From: Pseudobutyrivibrio sp.
Lineage (GTDB): Bacteria; Bacillota; Clostridia; Lachnospirales; Lachnospiraceae
DNA length: 64,000 nucleotides
Assembly (NCBI GenBank): GCA_017557435.1
Contig: JAFYYR010000016.1
Coordinates: 124,001-188,000 of the forward strand
Reading direction: 5' to 3'
Shown: positions 1 through 7,359 of the stretch, one piece after another
Numbering within the stretch: the first letter of the stretch is position 1
Layout of the letters: every line of letters begins with the position of its first letter
Position numbers and translations under genes: made by a program
Notes under the pieces: generated by a model
Seen by the model: the letters and a program-made list of their open reading frames with translations, nothing else
What the model was told of the DNA's origin: nothing
The model's database searches: none

Positions 1-244
1 CATACACTCTAGTAATATGATTATCCTTGTAACATCCGGTGCCAACTCTTATTCCATCAACTATCAGAATTCCAACTAGCCCGTCCTCAATATCTTTTAA
101 GATATTTTCACTGCTGTGTAAATCACTAAAAAAACCCACAACTTCCCTAGGATAATATTTAGGATAAATTTCTTTAATGGAAGACTGCACTATGCCAAAT
201 ACCGCATCTAAGTCCTCTGCTGTAGCGGATATGTATTCTTTCAT
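1..244 (-). CDS. GNAT-like N-acetyltransferase, N-terminal part (cut by window edge)
   Basis: An ATG at 244 opens a frame that reads to the window edge without a stop (81 codons). The protein begins MKEYISATAEDLDAVFGIV and continues with an ILIVDGIRVGTGCY strand pattern. This is the usual N-terminal half of a GNAT acetyltransferase: helix alpha-1, then beta-2 to beta-4. The acetyl-CoA-binding Q/RxxGxG/A segment lies outside the window, so the family call rests on the N-terminal pattern only. It heads a run of small same-strand enzymes that includes several other GNATs. The substrate is unknown. Confidence 0.6.
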   Translation of the reverse strand, partial: MKEYISATAEDLDAVFGIVQSSIKEIYPKYYPREVVGFFSDLHSSENILKDIEDGLVGILIVDGIRVGTGCYKDNHITRVY

Positions 245-274
245 AAGTCTATTCTCCTCAAGCCACAAGTTATT

Positions 275-1120
275 TTATTTCGACTGCTGAACCAAATTTT
301 CACTTAGCTTATACAATCTCTTTGCAAGCTCCATATCCTTAGATTTTTTAGAAGATGAAGCAATCTTACATTTATAGAAATATTCTCCCGAAATATTTTT
401 GACAGAATCATCTGTTGCAAGAAAAATTGCTGTACGAGCTCCTTCTGCAGGTGTTTGAAAAAATGGTTTTAGTAAACTTGTAATAGTTTTTCCAAATCCA
501 GTTTTTCTATCTATTCCGATATTAGTCGCAACCGCACCGGGATGGCAGCAATTCACTGTGATTCCCCTGTCTCTCAAACGTCTTGCCTGCTCCCTTGTAA
601 AAAGTACATTTGCAAGCTTGCTTTGAGAATATGCCTTTATAACGTTGTACCCTTTTTCCAAATTGATATCTTCAAAATGAATATTTCCAACCTTGTGCGC
701 ACCTGATGCAACATTGACAATTCTTGCCCCTTCATACATTAAATCAATTAACTTAGTAGTAAGCAAAAAATGCCCTAAATGATTGATGCCGAATTGCTTT
801 TCAAATCCTTCTTTTGTTGTCTGCCTATCTAATGAAATAAATCCTGCGTTATTTACCAAAATATCTATTTTCTCGTATTTTGATTTCACAGATGCTACAA
901 ATGCGTTAATTGAAGAAAAATCCTCTAAATCACACAACATAAGCTCTATCTTTCGCTCTGGCCTTGACATCAATTTTTCATATGCCTCTTGTCCACGCTT
1001 TTCATTTCTGCAAAGCATAATAACTGTTGCACCCATATCACTTAATGCTTCAACTGTAGCCATTCCCATTCCTGAATTTGCACCAGTTACTATAGCTATT
1101 TTACTATCTAATTTTTCCAT
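275..1120 (-). CDS. short-chain dehydrogenase/reductase (retinol-dehydrogenase-like)
   Basis: This 281-residue protein is a classical SDR, a cytosolic NAD(P)-dependent oxidoreductase. The Rossmann glycine motif TGANSGMG is at residues 12-19, NNAG at 90-93, the catalytic Ser at about 139 (NVASG) and the YxxxK pair at Tyr164/Lys168 (YSQSK). The cofactor region AVIMLCRNEKR-like segment at about 31-42, with an Arg after beta-2, favours NADP(H). The overall pattern, with NHLGHF and a CHPGAV segment after the active site, is that of the retinol-dehydrogenase/WWOX-like SDRs. Such enzymes in Firmicutes have no agreed substrate. It is encoded alone, with the small 1139-1309 gene just upstream. Confidence 0.85.
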   Translation of the reverse strand: MEKLDSKIAIVTGANSGMGMATVEALSDMGATVIMLCRNEKRGQEAYEKLMSRPERKIELMLCDLEDFSSINAFVASVKSKYEKIDILVNNAGFISLDRQTTKEGFEKQFGINHLGHFLLTTKLIDLMYEGARIVNVASGAHKVGNIHFEDINLEKGYNVIKAYSQSKLANVLFTREQARRLRDRGITVNCCHPGAVATNIGIDRKTGFGKTITSLLKPFFQTPAEGARTAIFLATDDSVKNISGEYFYKCKIASSSKKSKDMELAKRLYKLSENLVQQSK

Positions 1121-1138
1121 TTTATTCCCATAAAAAGC

Positions 1139-1309
1139 TTATACAATAAAATATTGCATTAGCTCATACTTCAGATTTGTTCCCTCTTCTATATCAGCTG
1201 GAAGAAGTGCCCTAGCTACAAGTTTCAACTCATCTGAATCAATATCTGTTCTTTTTAAATTTGCATAATCTCCGTCAATAGATACGACAGTGTAGTACCA
1301 AGTTTCCAT
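1139..1309 (-). CDS. small hypothetical protein (56 aa)
   Basis: An ATG at 1309 is preceded by a good ribosome binding site (AAAAGGAGAAGAAT on the minus strand). It opens a 56-codon frame ending in TAA at 1139. The protein starts METWYYTVVSIDGDYANL and is acidic, with alternating beta-type residues and no membrane segment or cysteine motif. The 'sequence-DGDYA-L' start resembles compact beta-fold proteins such as DUF3006, but I do not recognise the family firmly. It sits 18 bp upstream of the SDR gene on the same strand and may be co-transcribed with it. Confidence 0.6.
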   Translation of the reverse strand: METWYYTVVSIDGDYANLKRTDIDSDELKLVARALLPADIEEGTNLKYELMQYFIV

Positions 1310-1362
1310 ATTCTTCTCCTTTTAACTGTTTCAATATGCTTTCTAAAAATTACCATTTACAA

Positions 1363-1812
1363 TTATTTTTCTAGATATACAAAGACTAATTCATCATCAA
1401 TCTTCTTTTCTTCAAATTCCTTATATCCCAGTTTCTTGTAAAGCCTGATATTATTAATGCTTCTTGTGCTGGTAAATAACTCGTATCTACTATCAGGAAA
1501 ACTTTTTTCTATTTCCGATAATAATTTACTACCATAACCACAACACTGATAGTCTGGATGAACCATTAGTTTTCCAATATATGCAGTGTCTTCCTCTTTT
1601 CTAGCTCGAACAGAGCCTACAATAACATTATCATCTGTGTGCATCTTCAAGATTATGCCATTGTTATATTCTTCCTGAACCTCTTCAATAGTCTGCTTTA
1701 ATGGAGGAATATCATTTGTTCCAAACAATGCGGCCTCGCTCTGATATGCTAGGTACTGCAACTTTAGTATCTCTTCCAAATCTTGTTTTTCTGCTCTACT
1801 TATTTGCATCAT
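1363..1812 (-). CDS. GNAT family N-acetyltransferase
   Basis: The protein has the GNAT core: beta-4 with VGSVRARKEEDTAYIGKLMVH, then the acetyl-CoA-binding stretch PDYQCCGYGSKLL (QxxGxG type), and a C-terminal NNIRLYKKLGYKEFE segment, the standard N-x-x-x-x-x-Y-x-x-x-G-F/Y motif. I start it at the ATG at 1812 (MMQISRAEK). An in-frame ATG at 1845 lies inside the end of the upstream ASCH gene and adds a non-family MFINKCGVTRR stretch. It is the last gene of a tight set (chorismate mutase, ASCH protein, GNAT). The acetyl acceptor cannot be inferred. Confidence 0.85.
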   Translation of the reverse strand: MMQISRAEKQDLEEILKLQYLAYQSEAALFGTNDIPPLKQTIEEVQEEYNNGIILKMHTDDNVIVGSVRARKEEDTAYIGKLMVHPDYQCCGYGSKLLSEIEKSFPDSRYELFTSTRSINNIRLYKKLGYKEFEEKKIDDELVFVYLEK

Positions 1813-1831
1813 TCTTCGTGTAACCCCACAT

Positions 1832-2254
1832 TTATTTATAAACAACTTTAAACTCTTCGCATATTACCTTAGTGTTTTCATTAAAAGTCTGCTGTATGGA
1901 CTCTAATTCATTAGTCAAAAAATCAATATGCACTTCCCGCCAATACTCCAAGGATCTATCGCCTTCCCCTTCTTTATAAGCGTGTTCTTTTGTTACTTGA
2001 TTAAATGGAACAACTGTCACTTTAGTTGTTTGTATGATACAAACTGCCTCATCCTTGGAATTAAGAATAACACTATAAGCGCCTTCCTTTGGAATTGGCT
2101 CATTTTCATATAAATATATATCATAAGCTGAACAGGTAGCTGTCTTTGTTCCCTGCGCAACTAATTCGGCAAGCTCATCTGCTGCCTCTCCAAAAGCCCA
2201 AGCTTCATACGAGCCAGATAATCCTGCCTTTTCCCATAGCTCTTTTGCTGTCAT
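1832..2254 (-). CDS. ASCH domain-containing protein
   Basis: This 140-residue protein shows the ASCH fold pattern: N-terminal helix, FGEAADELAELVAQGTKTATCSAY (the basic/aromatic 'G-x-K-T-A-T' signature of the RNA/nucleotide-binding cleft), PKEGAYSVILNSKDEAVCIIQTTKVTV strands and a GDRSLEYWREVH end. ASCH proteins of this size are thought to bind RNA or nucleosides. Some are amidohydrolases acting on N4-acetylcytidine (YqfB type), but the acid/base set cannot be assigned from sequence alone. Its ATG follows the TAA of the chorismate mutase gene directly, so the two are very likely translated from one mRNA. Confidence 0.85.
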   Translation of the reverse strand: MTAKELWEKAGLSGSYEAWAFGEAADELAELVAQGTKTATCSAYDIYLYENEPIPKEGAYSVILNSKDEAVCIIQTTKVTVVPFNQVTKEHAYKEGEGDRSLEYWREVHIDFLTNELESIQQTFNENTKVICEEFKVVYK

Positions 2255-2539
2255 TTATTGTTTCCTCTTAAATTCATCCATCTCCATGTTAATAAAACTT
2301 GAAATCATTTCCCTATATAATTTTTCAACCATATCTGGATTTGCGCCATATTCTTCAGCCTTGCTTCTCACTTTATTAATCACAGTTTCAACGCGATTAG
2401 GTGCTTTAACTCCATCCTCACTCTTTTTAAAACCGGATGCCTGTTTTACATAATCACTTCTCTCAGCTATAAGCTTAATAATCTCATTATCAATCCTATC
2501 TATATTAGAACGTACTTCTTCTAAACTAACACAAATCAT
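2255..2539 (-). CDS. chorismate mutase, AroQ type
   Basis: This is a 94-residue all-helical protein. The order SLEEVRSNIDRIDNEII ... IAERSDYVKQASGFKK ... NRVETVINKVRSKAEE ... LYREMISSFINME matches the stand-alone AroQ chorismate mutase fold, including the N-terminal Arg, the Arg and Lys of helix 1/loop and the NRVE pair. It would convert chorismate to prephenate in Phe/Tyr synthesis. No other aromatic gene is nearby. Instead it is followed without a gap by ASCH and GNAT genes, a common arrangement for small regulatory or salvage-type mutases. Confidence 0.88.
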   Translation of the reverse strand: MICVSLEEVRSNIDRIDNEIIKLIAERSDYVKQASGFKKSEDGVKAPNRVETVINKVRSKAEEYGANPDMVEKLYREMISSFINMEMDEFKRKQ

Positions 2540-2573
2540 TTTCTAATCTCCTATAATTAGCCTTATATTCAAC

Positions 2574-3041
2574 CTATTTAACAATACAATCATTTCCGCC
2601 AGCAGCCCAGTCTCTGATTGGGCGAGCATCAGGGTAGAAAAGCTCTTCTGGAATCTCGTTTCTTCCAAAGAAGCGATGCTCTAAAACTTCAGAATCCTCA
2701 TCAGAAATCACACCTTCATATTTAGTTGCCCTGAAAATAACCGCTAACGAATATACGATATCATCATTTGGATAATGAATTACACGATCCTCACCTGAGT
2801 ACAATCCAAAAAGCTCAGGGTTAAGTACATTTATCCCTACTTCCTCACGGATTTCTCTTTTTACAGCTTCAATATATGTTTCATGAGGCTCAAGTGCTCC
2901 ACCAGGTATGCACCACTGTCCGTTATCGCTTCTCTTCTGTAAAAGCAGCTCACCTTTTTCATTCTCCAAAAGCAGACCGCAGCCCACACCTACAATTAAA
3001 TCATGGCCTATTACTTTTCTTAAATCCTTAATGTAATCCAT
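2574..3041 (-). CDS. NUDIX hydrolase
   Basis: This 155-residue protein carries a complete Nudix box (G-x5-E-x7-REIREEVG) starting at GALEPHETY, about residues 47-70. Its preceding strand GNGQWCIPGG-type segment (SDNGQWCIPGGALE) is typical of ADP-ribose/NDP-sugar or oxidised nucleotide pyrophosphatases. It starts MDYIKDLRKVIGHDLIVGVGCG, as in a widespread Firmicutes Nudix group whose substrate is not defined. It acts in the cytosol with Mg2+ or Mn2+. It is separated from its neighbours by 34 bp and about 590 bp of loosely filled sequence, so it is probably its own unit or follows the GNAT at 3183. Confidence 0.88.
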   Translation of the reverse strand: MDYIKDLRKVIGHDLIVGVGCGLLLENEKGELLLQKRSDNGQWCIPGGALEPHETYIEAVKREIREEVGINVLNPELFGLYSGEDRVIHYPNDDIVYSLAVIFRATKYEGVISDEDSEVLEHRFFGRNEIPEELFYPDARPIRDWAAGGNDCIVK

Positions 3042-3182
3042 ATTTTCTATCCTTTTTAATTCATTCTCTTAGCATATCCGCAAAAAGGTCTATATTTACC
3101 ATTCCACTATCTTCGCATAATTCTTTTTCCCATATCGCCCCCATTTTCCAACCTCAGTGAATCTTTTCACATATAAAAACCA

Positions 3183-3635
3183 CTAAAGCTTATACTGCAT
3201 GAAATTTCCATTATGAATAAATCCATATGCCGAATACAGCTTCACTCCCATGTCAGAGGCGGTAATCTGCACTGTTCCACAGCCATAAGCTTTCGCCTCT
3301 TTGACTACTCTATCAAGTAGTTCCTTTGCTATTCCCTTTCTCCTGTAGTCTGGGTCAGTGTACATACTAGAGAGTAACCCCATCTTTCCAGAAGGGCAGC
3401 CAAAATATGGTGGCTTTTCTACAAATGACATGCCACTTGTTCCAATAATTTTTTCTCCATCAAATGCAAGCCAAGACACAAATGTCCCCTCTGCCATATG
3501 CCTGTCATAATAATCTCTAAGAGCGGGCACCAAATCAATCTCTTCCTTAGCCCCCTCCTCTCGAAGTTGCGTAATTCGCATTTGAATAAATGTTTCTAAA
3601 TATTCCTTGCTAAGTTTCCTATAATCAATTCCCAT
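3183..3635 (-). CDS. GNAT family N-acetyltransferase
   Basis: A full GNAT domain is visible: GTFVSWLAFDGEKIIGTSGM (beta-2/3), SSMYTDPDYRRKGIAKELL (beta-4 and the RxxGxA acetyl-CoA loop), VQITASDMGVKLYSAYGF (C-terminal motif). I start at the ATG at 3635, because GGGAGGTTTT lies just upstream; the longer frame would begin at a TTG inside that ribosome binding site. Upstream lies the PHP phosphatase gene, 31 bp away on the same strand. The acceptor substrate is unknown. Confidence 0.87.
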   Translation of the reverse strand: MGIDYRKLSKEYLETFIQMRITQLREEGAKEEIDLVPALRDYYDRHMAEGTFVSWLAFDGEKIIGTSGMSFVEKPPYFGCPSGKMGLLSSMYTDPDYRRKGIAKELLDRVVKEAKAYGCGTVQITASDMGVKLYSAYGFIHNGNFMQYKL

Positions 3636-3666
3636 AAAACCTCCCAATTACAAAACAAAACTTTTC

Positions 3667-4503
3667 CTATATTAGCCCAACCTGCTCCCACATATATTTC
3701 TTTGGATTTGAGCTAAGTCGCACAACATGGTCATAACCTAGAGATAATAAAATATCTTTGGCCTGTGAATACCCAGCGTCTAGCAGCTTGGCATCATGAC
3801 AATCAGAATTGATAATCACTTCTCCTCCCCATTCTTTCCATTCCTTAAGCAAAAATGTTGCTGGATATGGATCTTTCATATACCCTCTTGCCACTCCACC
3901 GGTGTTTACCTCAAGAAAAGCATTTGTTTCATACATATCTCTCAGCGCATCAAGAGCCATTTTTCTATAGGCCAAAGACTCTTCATCATATAGATGCAAT
4001 ATGGAATTGTTGTATCTTAATAAATCAAAATGTCCTATTATCGCAGGCTTAAAATCAAGCACATAATCTCTAAACAATGAAAAATATTGCTTAGCCATTT
4101 CTAGCCCACTGCCACCGCAGTATTCATCAATATATTTCTGAAGCTCCTCAGCTGCTCCATCAACCCCAACATAACTTCCATCTGGTTTCATAAAATAATG
4201 AACCGATGCAATAAAATAATCATAATCGGCTACATCTGAGCAACTATATAAATCCCGCTCAATCCCAAGATATATTGCCATCTTACCCTTGTAGTCTTGC
4301 TGGATTTTTCTTATTTCTTTTTTATAGTCGCTTTCCATAGATGGATTAATACAATGTGCCTCATCAAAAGTCTGCGGTGCATGAGATGTAAAACCAAGAG
4401 AAACAAATCCCAATTCACCTGCCCTTACAGCTAGTTCCTCTGACGTAGACTTTCCATCGCAAAAAGTTGTATGCACATGCGCTGATGATAAAACCTCTCC
4501 CAT
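3667..4503 (-). CDS. PHP-domain phosphatase, histidinol-phosphatase (HisK/HisJ) type
   Basis: This 278-residue protein has the PHP metal-binding set: AHVHTTFCDG near the N-terminus (HxH), GFTSHAPQ, LGIERDLY (Glu), IASVHYF (His), IIGHFDLLR (His), LEVNTGG and INSDCHD near the end (Asp and His). The order and length match histidinol-phosphatases of the PHP superfamily, which release phosphate from L-histidinol phosphate in His synthesis with a trinuclear metal site. No other his gene is present, so a role on another phosphate ester is possible. The ATG follows an AAGGGGAATAT ribosome binding site. Confidence 0.85.
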   Translation of the reverse strand: MGEVLSSAHVHTTFCDGKSTSEELAVRAGELGFVSLGFTSHAPQTFDEAHCINPSMESDYKKEIRKIQQDYKGKMAIYLGIERDLYSCSDVADYDYFIASVHYFMKPDGSYVGVDGAAEELQKYIDEYCGGSGLEMAKQYFSLFRDYVLDFKPAIIGHFDLLRYNNSILHLYDEESLAYRKMALDALRDMYETNAFLEVNTGGVARGYMKDPYPATFLLKEWKEWGGEVIINSDCHDAKLLDAGYSQAKDILLSLGYDHVVRLSSNPKKYMWEQVGLI

Positions 4504-4512
4504 ATATTCCCC

Positions 4513-5331
4513 TTAAATCTCTATTTGTAGCCCTACTTTCATCTGCTCTATTCTGTCTCCCAGCTGTTCCTTTAAAATCTTAAAGGCTCTTCCTCTAGTA
4601 CAGTGTCCTGTACAAATATATTCTATAGATGTTTCTTTGATTGCAGTGGCTACATCTAATATTTCTTCATCAGTCTTGTTAAATAAATGAAATCCACCAA
4701 TATATCCATAGATTTTCTTTTCAGGAAATGCTGCCTTCACCTCATTAATGATATTAACAACTCCACCATGTGAGCAGGAATTAATGATTAAAAGCCCCTT
4801 ATCTGTATCAATCACAAGACTTTGCTCATGATCAAAATCATCAAAGACCCATTTTCTGCCCACTTTTTTGTACATATTCTCTCGTTTTCCAATGTTAGAA
4901 AGTCCAGCTGTACTATGTGGCACTAGATATACTCCATCTGTAATCTCATATACCCCTTCTATCTTTTCTATTCTATCTGCATAGTCCTCAAGCATTCTCT
5001 TAGGTATACCAATATATTTCTTGAAAATAATTTTTTTATCATAACAATTAGCAGCTGTATTTTCTCTAACAAAAAGCCGGGCCTTTGAATTATTCTCAAA
5101 GAAACCTGGCATGCCATTGGCGTGATCATAGTGAGCGTGACTAAGCACTGCATAATCTACCTCTGCAACATCTTCTCCTAACCCTTTCATATTCTCAAGG
5201 AAAAGATTAGAACCTCCTGCATCCACGAGAATCTTCTTATCATTATATTTTACGAGAAGGCTCAGTCCCCATTCACCGCATAAATTTTCACTTGCTATAT
5301 TGTCAACTATGACTGTTATTTCTGTTTTCAT
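4513..5331 (-). CDS. MBL-fold metallo-hydrolase
   Basis: This 272-residue protein contains the metallo-beta-lactamase-fold signature SHAHYDHANG (HxHxDH) at about residues 63-72. Further metal ligands are in NSCSHGG and GGFHLF, and CTGHCTRG comes near the C-terminus. It belongs to the branch related to archaeal 7,8-dihydropterin-6-methyl-aminobenzene-phosphate synthase; bacterial members have no proven substrate. It lies 9 bp upstream of the PHP phosphatase and 10 bp downstream of a GNAT gene, so these three probably form an operon. Confidence 0.85.
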   Translation of the reverse strand: MKTEITVIVDNIASENLCGEWGLSLLVKYNDKKILVDAGGSNLFLENMKGLGEDVAEVDYAVLSHAHYDHANGMPGFFENNSKARLFVRENTAANCYDKKIIFKKYIGIPKRMLEDYADRIEKIEGVYEITDGVYLVPHSTAGLSNIGKRENMYKKVGRKWVFDDFDHEQSLVIDTDKGLLIINSCSHGGVVNIINEVKAAFPEKKIYGYIGGFHLFNKTDEEILDVATAIKETSIEYICTGHCTRGRAFKILKEQLGDRIEQMKVGLQIEI

Positions 5332-5341
5332 CTTCTATTAC

Positions 5342-5842
5342 CTACAATTTCTTCTCCATCAAATCGAATCGACCCTTGCGCCAATCAGCAAAACCCCTGG
5401 CCTCATAGCCATTGTGGCGATACAAGTTTTGCGCAAATGGATTTTCTGTAAAAGTATCTAGTCTAACAGATTCATATCCCATATCCTTTATCTGGTTCTC
5501 GATGTGAATAAGAGCTGCCTTTCCTATGCCCTTATTCTGGAAACGTGGTGAAACGCAAAATCTATGCAATACATAGGCTGAGTTATCATCGTATTTCCAA
5601 TTTGCATTGCCATACTGCTCGTCACACTCTCCGCTAATAACATATAAAGCAACTAAGTTATCCTCTTCGTATGCTACGTATAGTGTCTGTTTTTCTATAT
5701 CAGATTCAAAATCCCCTCTAGCAGGATAGACATCATCCCACTGATAGATTTCATGTCTTTCCATTTCCTTAACTGCATCCCTTATCAATACACAAATATT
5801 GTCCAAATCACTCTTTGTTCCTAAGCGATACTCAATATTCAT
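5342..5842 (-). CDS. GNAT family N-acetyltransferase
   Basis: The 166-residue protein shows a clear GNAT fold: LVALYVISGECDEQY (beta-3), YVLHRFCVSPRFQNKGIGKAAL (beta-4 plus QxxGxG loop) and VRLDTFTENPFAQNLYRHNGYEARG (C-terminal motif). The N-terminal MNIEYRLGTKSDLDNICVLIRDAVKEME helix is typical of the uncharacterised GNATs of this type in Firmicutes. It is the first gene of the GNAT/MBL/PHP set on the minus strand, with a 230-bp intergenic region upstream. Confidence 0.88.
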   Translation of the reverse strand: MNIEYRLGTKSDLDNICVLIRDAVKEMERHEIYQWDDVYPARGDFESDIEKQTLYVAYEEDNLVALYVISGECDEQYGNANWKYDDNSAYVLHRFCVSPRFQNKGIGKAALIHIENQIKDMGYESVRLDTFTENPFAQNLYRHNGYEARGFADWRKGRFDLMEKKL

Positions 5843-5984
5843 TTTGCCTCTCCTTGCAAATAAATAGTCATACTATCAACTAGTTAATTATGCTAATTGT
5901 ATACTTTCCATCTACTAAAATAAAGATTAAATTCCCAATTATTATTCGTTCGAGTAATTGGTCGAAAATTTATTTTCTGTTCGA

Positions 5985-6013
5985 TTGAAAAATGTAAAAC
6001 CAGGGTGTATATT
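5985..6013 (+). promoter_or_regulatory. sigma-A-type promoter for the HAD gene
   Basis: TTGAAA at 5985-5990 is followed after exactly 17 bp by TATATT at 6008-6013. It lies 60 bp upstream of the HAD gene ATG. Just upstream, CCAATTA (5935-5941) and TAATTGG (5955-5961) form a 7-bp inverted repeat that could be an operator. Confidence 0.55.
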
Positions 6014-6073
6014 ATTGATAGAAATATAGAACATATTTTCGGAACTAATATTCGAGATTTTAGGAGGTTGCCT

Positions 6074-6394
6074 ATGGATTACAAGATAATAGCTGTGGAT
6101 TTCGATGGTACTCTCTGTTTTAGTAACTGGCCAGAGCTTGGTGAGCCTAACACCCGATTAATACGATATCTTCAGGCACAGCAGGCCGCTGGTAATAAAA
6201 TCATCCTGTGGACATGCCGAGCTGGTGAGGCCCTATCTTCTGCTCTTGATTGGTGTGTTGAACAGGGTCTTAGTTTTGATGCTATTAATGATAACCTACC
6301 TGAGATTGTTGAGCTCTATGGGAATAATTCCAGAAAAATAACCTGTGATATTTATATTGACGATAGGAATATGTTGCCTGAGGCAGTGTGCTAA
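6074..6394 (+). CDS. HAD-superfamily small hydrolase-like protein
   Basis: A strong TAGGAGGTTGCCT ribosome binding site fixes the ATG at 6074, giving 106 residues. An in-frame ATG at 6005 lies upstream of that site and before the likely transcript start. HAD motifs: I is VDFDGTLC (about residues 8-15), II is ILWTCRAG, and the acidic motif III/IV is DIYIDDRN near the end. There is no cap insertion, so this is a capless C0 member like BT0820-type phage/Bacteroides proteins. It would be a Mg-dependent phosphatase, but its substrate is unknown. It is followed 74 bp on by an orphan gene on the same strand. Confidence 0.8.
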   Translation: MDYKIIAVDFDGTLCFSNWPELGEPNTRLIRYLQAQQAAGNKIILWTCRAGEALSSALDWCVEQGLSFDAINDNLPEIVELYGNNSRKITCDIYIDDRNMLPEAVC

Positions 6395-6468
6395 TGGCAG
6401 CCTGCCCAGCCACCTTATTTTCCCGCCCTAGTTTTAGCCTATTTTATTAGAAATGGAAGTGAACTTAC

Positions 6469-6768
6469 ATGTACTACAAAATGAAAAATATTTTTGACAA
6501 TATAGATGTCATCTGCCAGATAAAATCAGATGGCTCCGCCATCCCACTTAAATTTCGCCTTCAAAATGAGGATGGCATATTTGAAACCTACTCCATCAAG
6601 ACCTATAAGCCAGTCCCCAAGCAGGGGACCCGCACTACGAAAGACGGCATATACGTTAGCAATAGCACTGAGATATTTGAGTGTCGAGTGGTGATTTTCG
6701 GAACAGAGCGGACTGTGAGACTCTACTACAGTCCTAAGATAGATAACAGATGGAAATTGGCAATATAA
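6469..6768 (+). CDS. hypothetical protein (99 aa)
   Basis: Not recognised. The protein reads MYYKMKNIFDNIDVICQIK and continues with beta-rich segments such as PLKFRLQNEDGIFETYSIK and EIFECRVVIFGTERTVRLYY. That suggests a small all-beta domain of 80-95 residues. There is no signal peptide or membrane helix. It lies downstream of the HAD gene and convergent with the nitroreductase gene, with a hairpin of possible terminator function between them. Confidence 0.7.
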   Translation: MYYKMKNIFDNIDVICQIKSDGSAIPLKFRLQNEDGIFETYSIKTYKPVPKQGTRTTKDGIYVSNSTEIFECRVVIFGTERTVRLYYSPKIDNRWKLAI

Positions 6769-6769
6769 T

Positions 6770-6793
6770 AGGCTGCCACATAAGTGACAGCCT
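6770..6793. terminator. possible bidirectional hairpin between convergent genes
   Basis: AGGCTG (6770-6775) pairs with CAGCCT (6788-6793); the inner CCAC/GTG can extend the stem. It lies between the stops of two convergent genes. Only a short, interrupted T tract follows on either strand, so terminator function is uncertain. Confidence 0.4.
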
Positions 6794-6800
6794 GTTAGCA

Positions 6801-7325
6801 TTAGATGCAATATACGTAATTTTCTTTTCTAGGAGCTGCTTCCTTTGCTGGCTCCTCAGCATAACCGATTGCACAGTGACCGATTCCTTCGTAGTCGCCT
6901 TCGATGCCAAGCTTCTTGAGGATGTTCTTACCAAATTCTGATTCGAACTCTTCCTTTGCTCTGTGAATCCAGATGCTTCCTACGCCGAGACTCTCTGCAG
7001 CAGTCATGAGGTTGCCCATTACAAGTGAACCATCATATACGTATGTTGGAACAGACTTGTTAGCAAGTACGATTAAAATAGTTGGAGCTCCGTAGAATGG
7101 ATCAAATCCTTCTGGTGCACCAAAAATCTTAGCATTTTCCTTTGCAAGCTCATCGCGGAGCTCTTTATCAGAAACAGCGATGATAATTGCACTCTGCTTG
7201 CCCATACCTGAAGCAGCATAAGTTCCTGCCTTAATAATCGCCTTTACATCTTCTTCCTTAACTGCATCAGACTTGAACTTTCTGCAGCTTCTTCTTGATT
7301 CTAATACCTTTAATGTCTCATTCAT
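6801..7325 (-). CDS. nitroreductase family protein
   Basis: This 174-residue FMN-dependent nitroreductase-like protein begins MNETLKVLESRRSCRKF, the standard N-terminal motif in which the R-x-S-C/V-R-x-F segment binds FMN phosphate. It contains ASGMGKQSAIIIAV, GSLVMGNLMTAAESLGVGSIWIH (central helix) and a GHCAIGYAEEP strand near the end. AAAGGAGGATTTTAAC precedes the ATG at 7325; the longer frame from 7379 overlaps the upstream gene. It is a cytosolic dimer of the small NfsA/NfsB-like class, reducing nitro compounds or quinones. It follows the copper-type fusion gene by 34 bp. Confidence 0.88.
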   Translation of the reverse strand: MNETLKVLESRRSCRKFKSDAVKEEDVKAIIKAGTYAASGMGKQSAIIIAVSDKELRDELAKENAKIFGAPEGFDPFYGAPTILIVLANKSVPTYVYDGSLVMGNLMTAAESLGVGSIWIHRAKEEFESEFGKNILKKLGIEGDYEGIGHCAIGYAEEPAKEAAPRKENYVYCI

Positions 7326-7359
7326 GTTAAAATCCTCCTTTGAACATTCCATTAAATTT

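Noticed and set aside
3061-3144. 27-codon frame on minus (MGAIWEKELCEDSGM...)
   Set aside because: It has no clear ribosome binding site and no recognisable pattern; it may be a gene remnant but is too weak to list.
6041-6054. GGAACTAATATTCG resembling a LexA/SOS box
   Set aside because: It has two mismatches to the 10 fixed positions of the B. subtilis box and lies beyond the transcription start, so it is not convincing.
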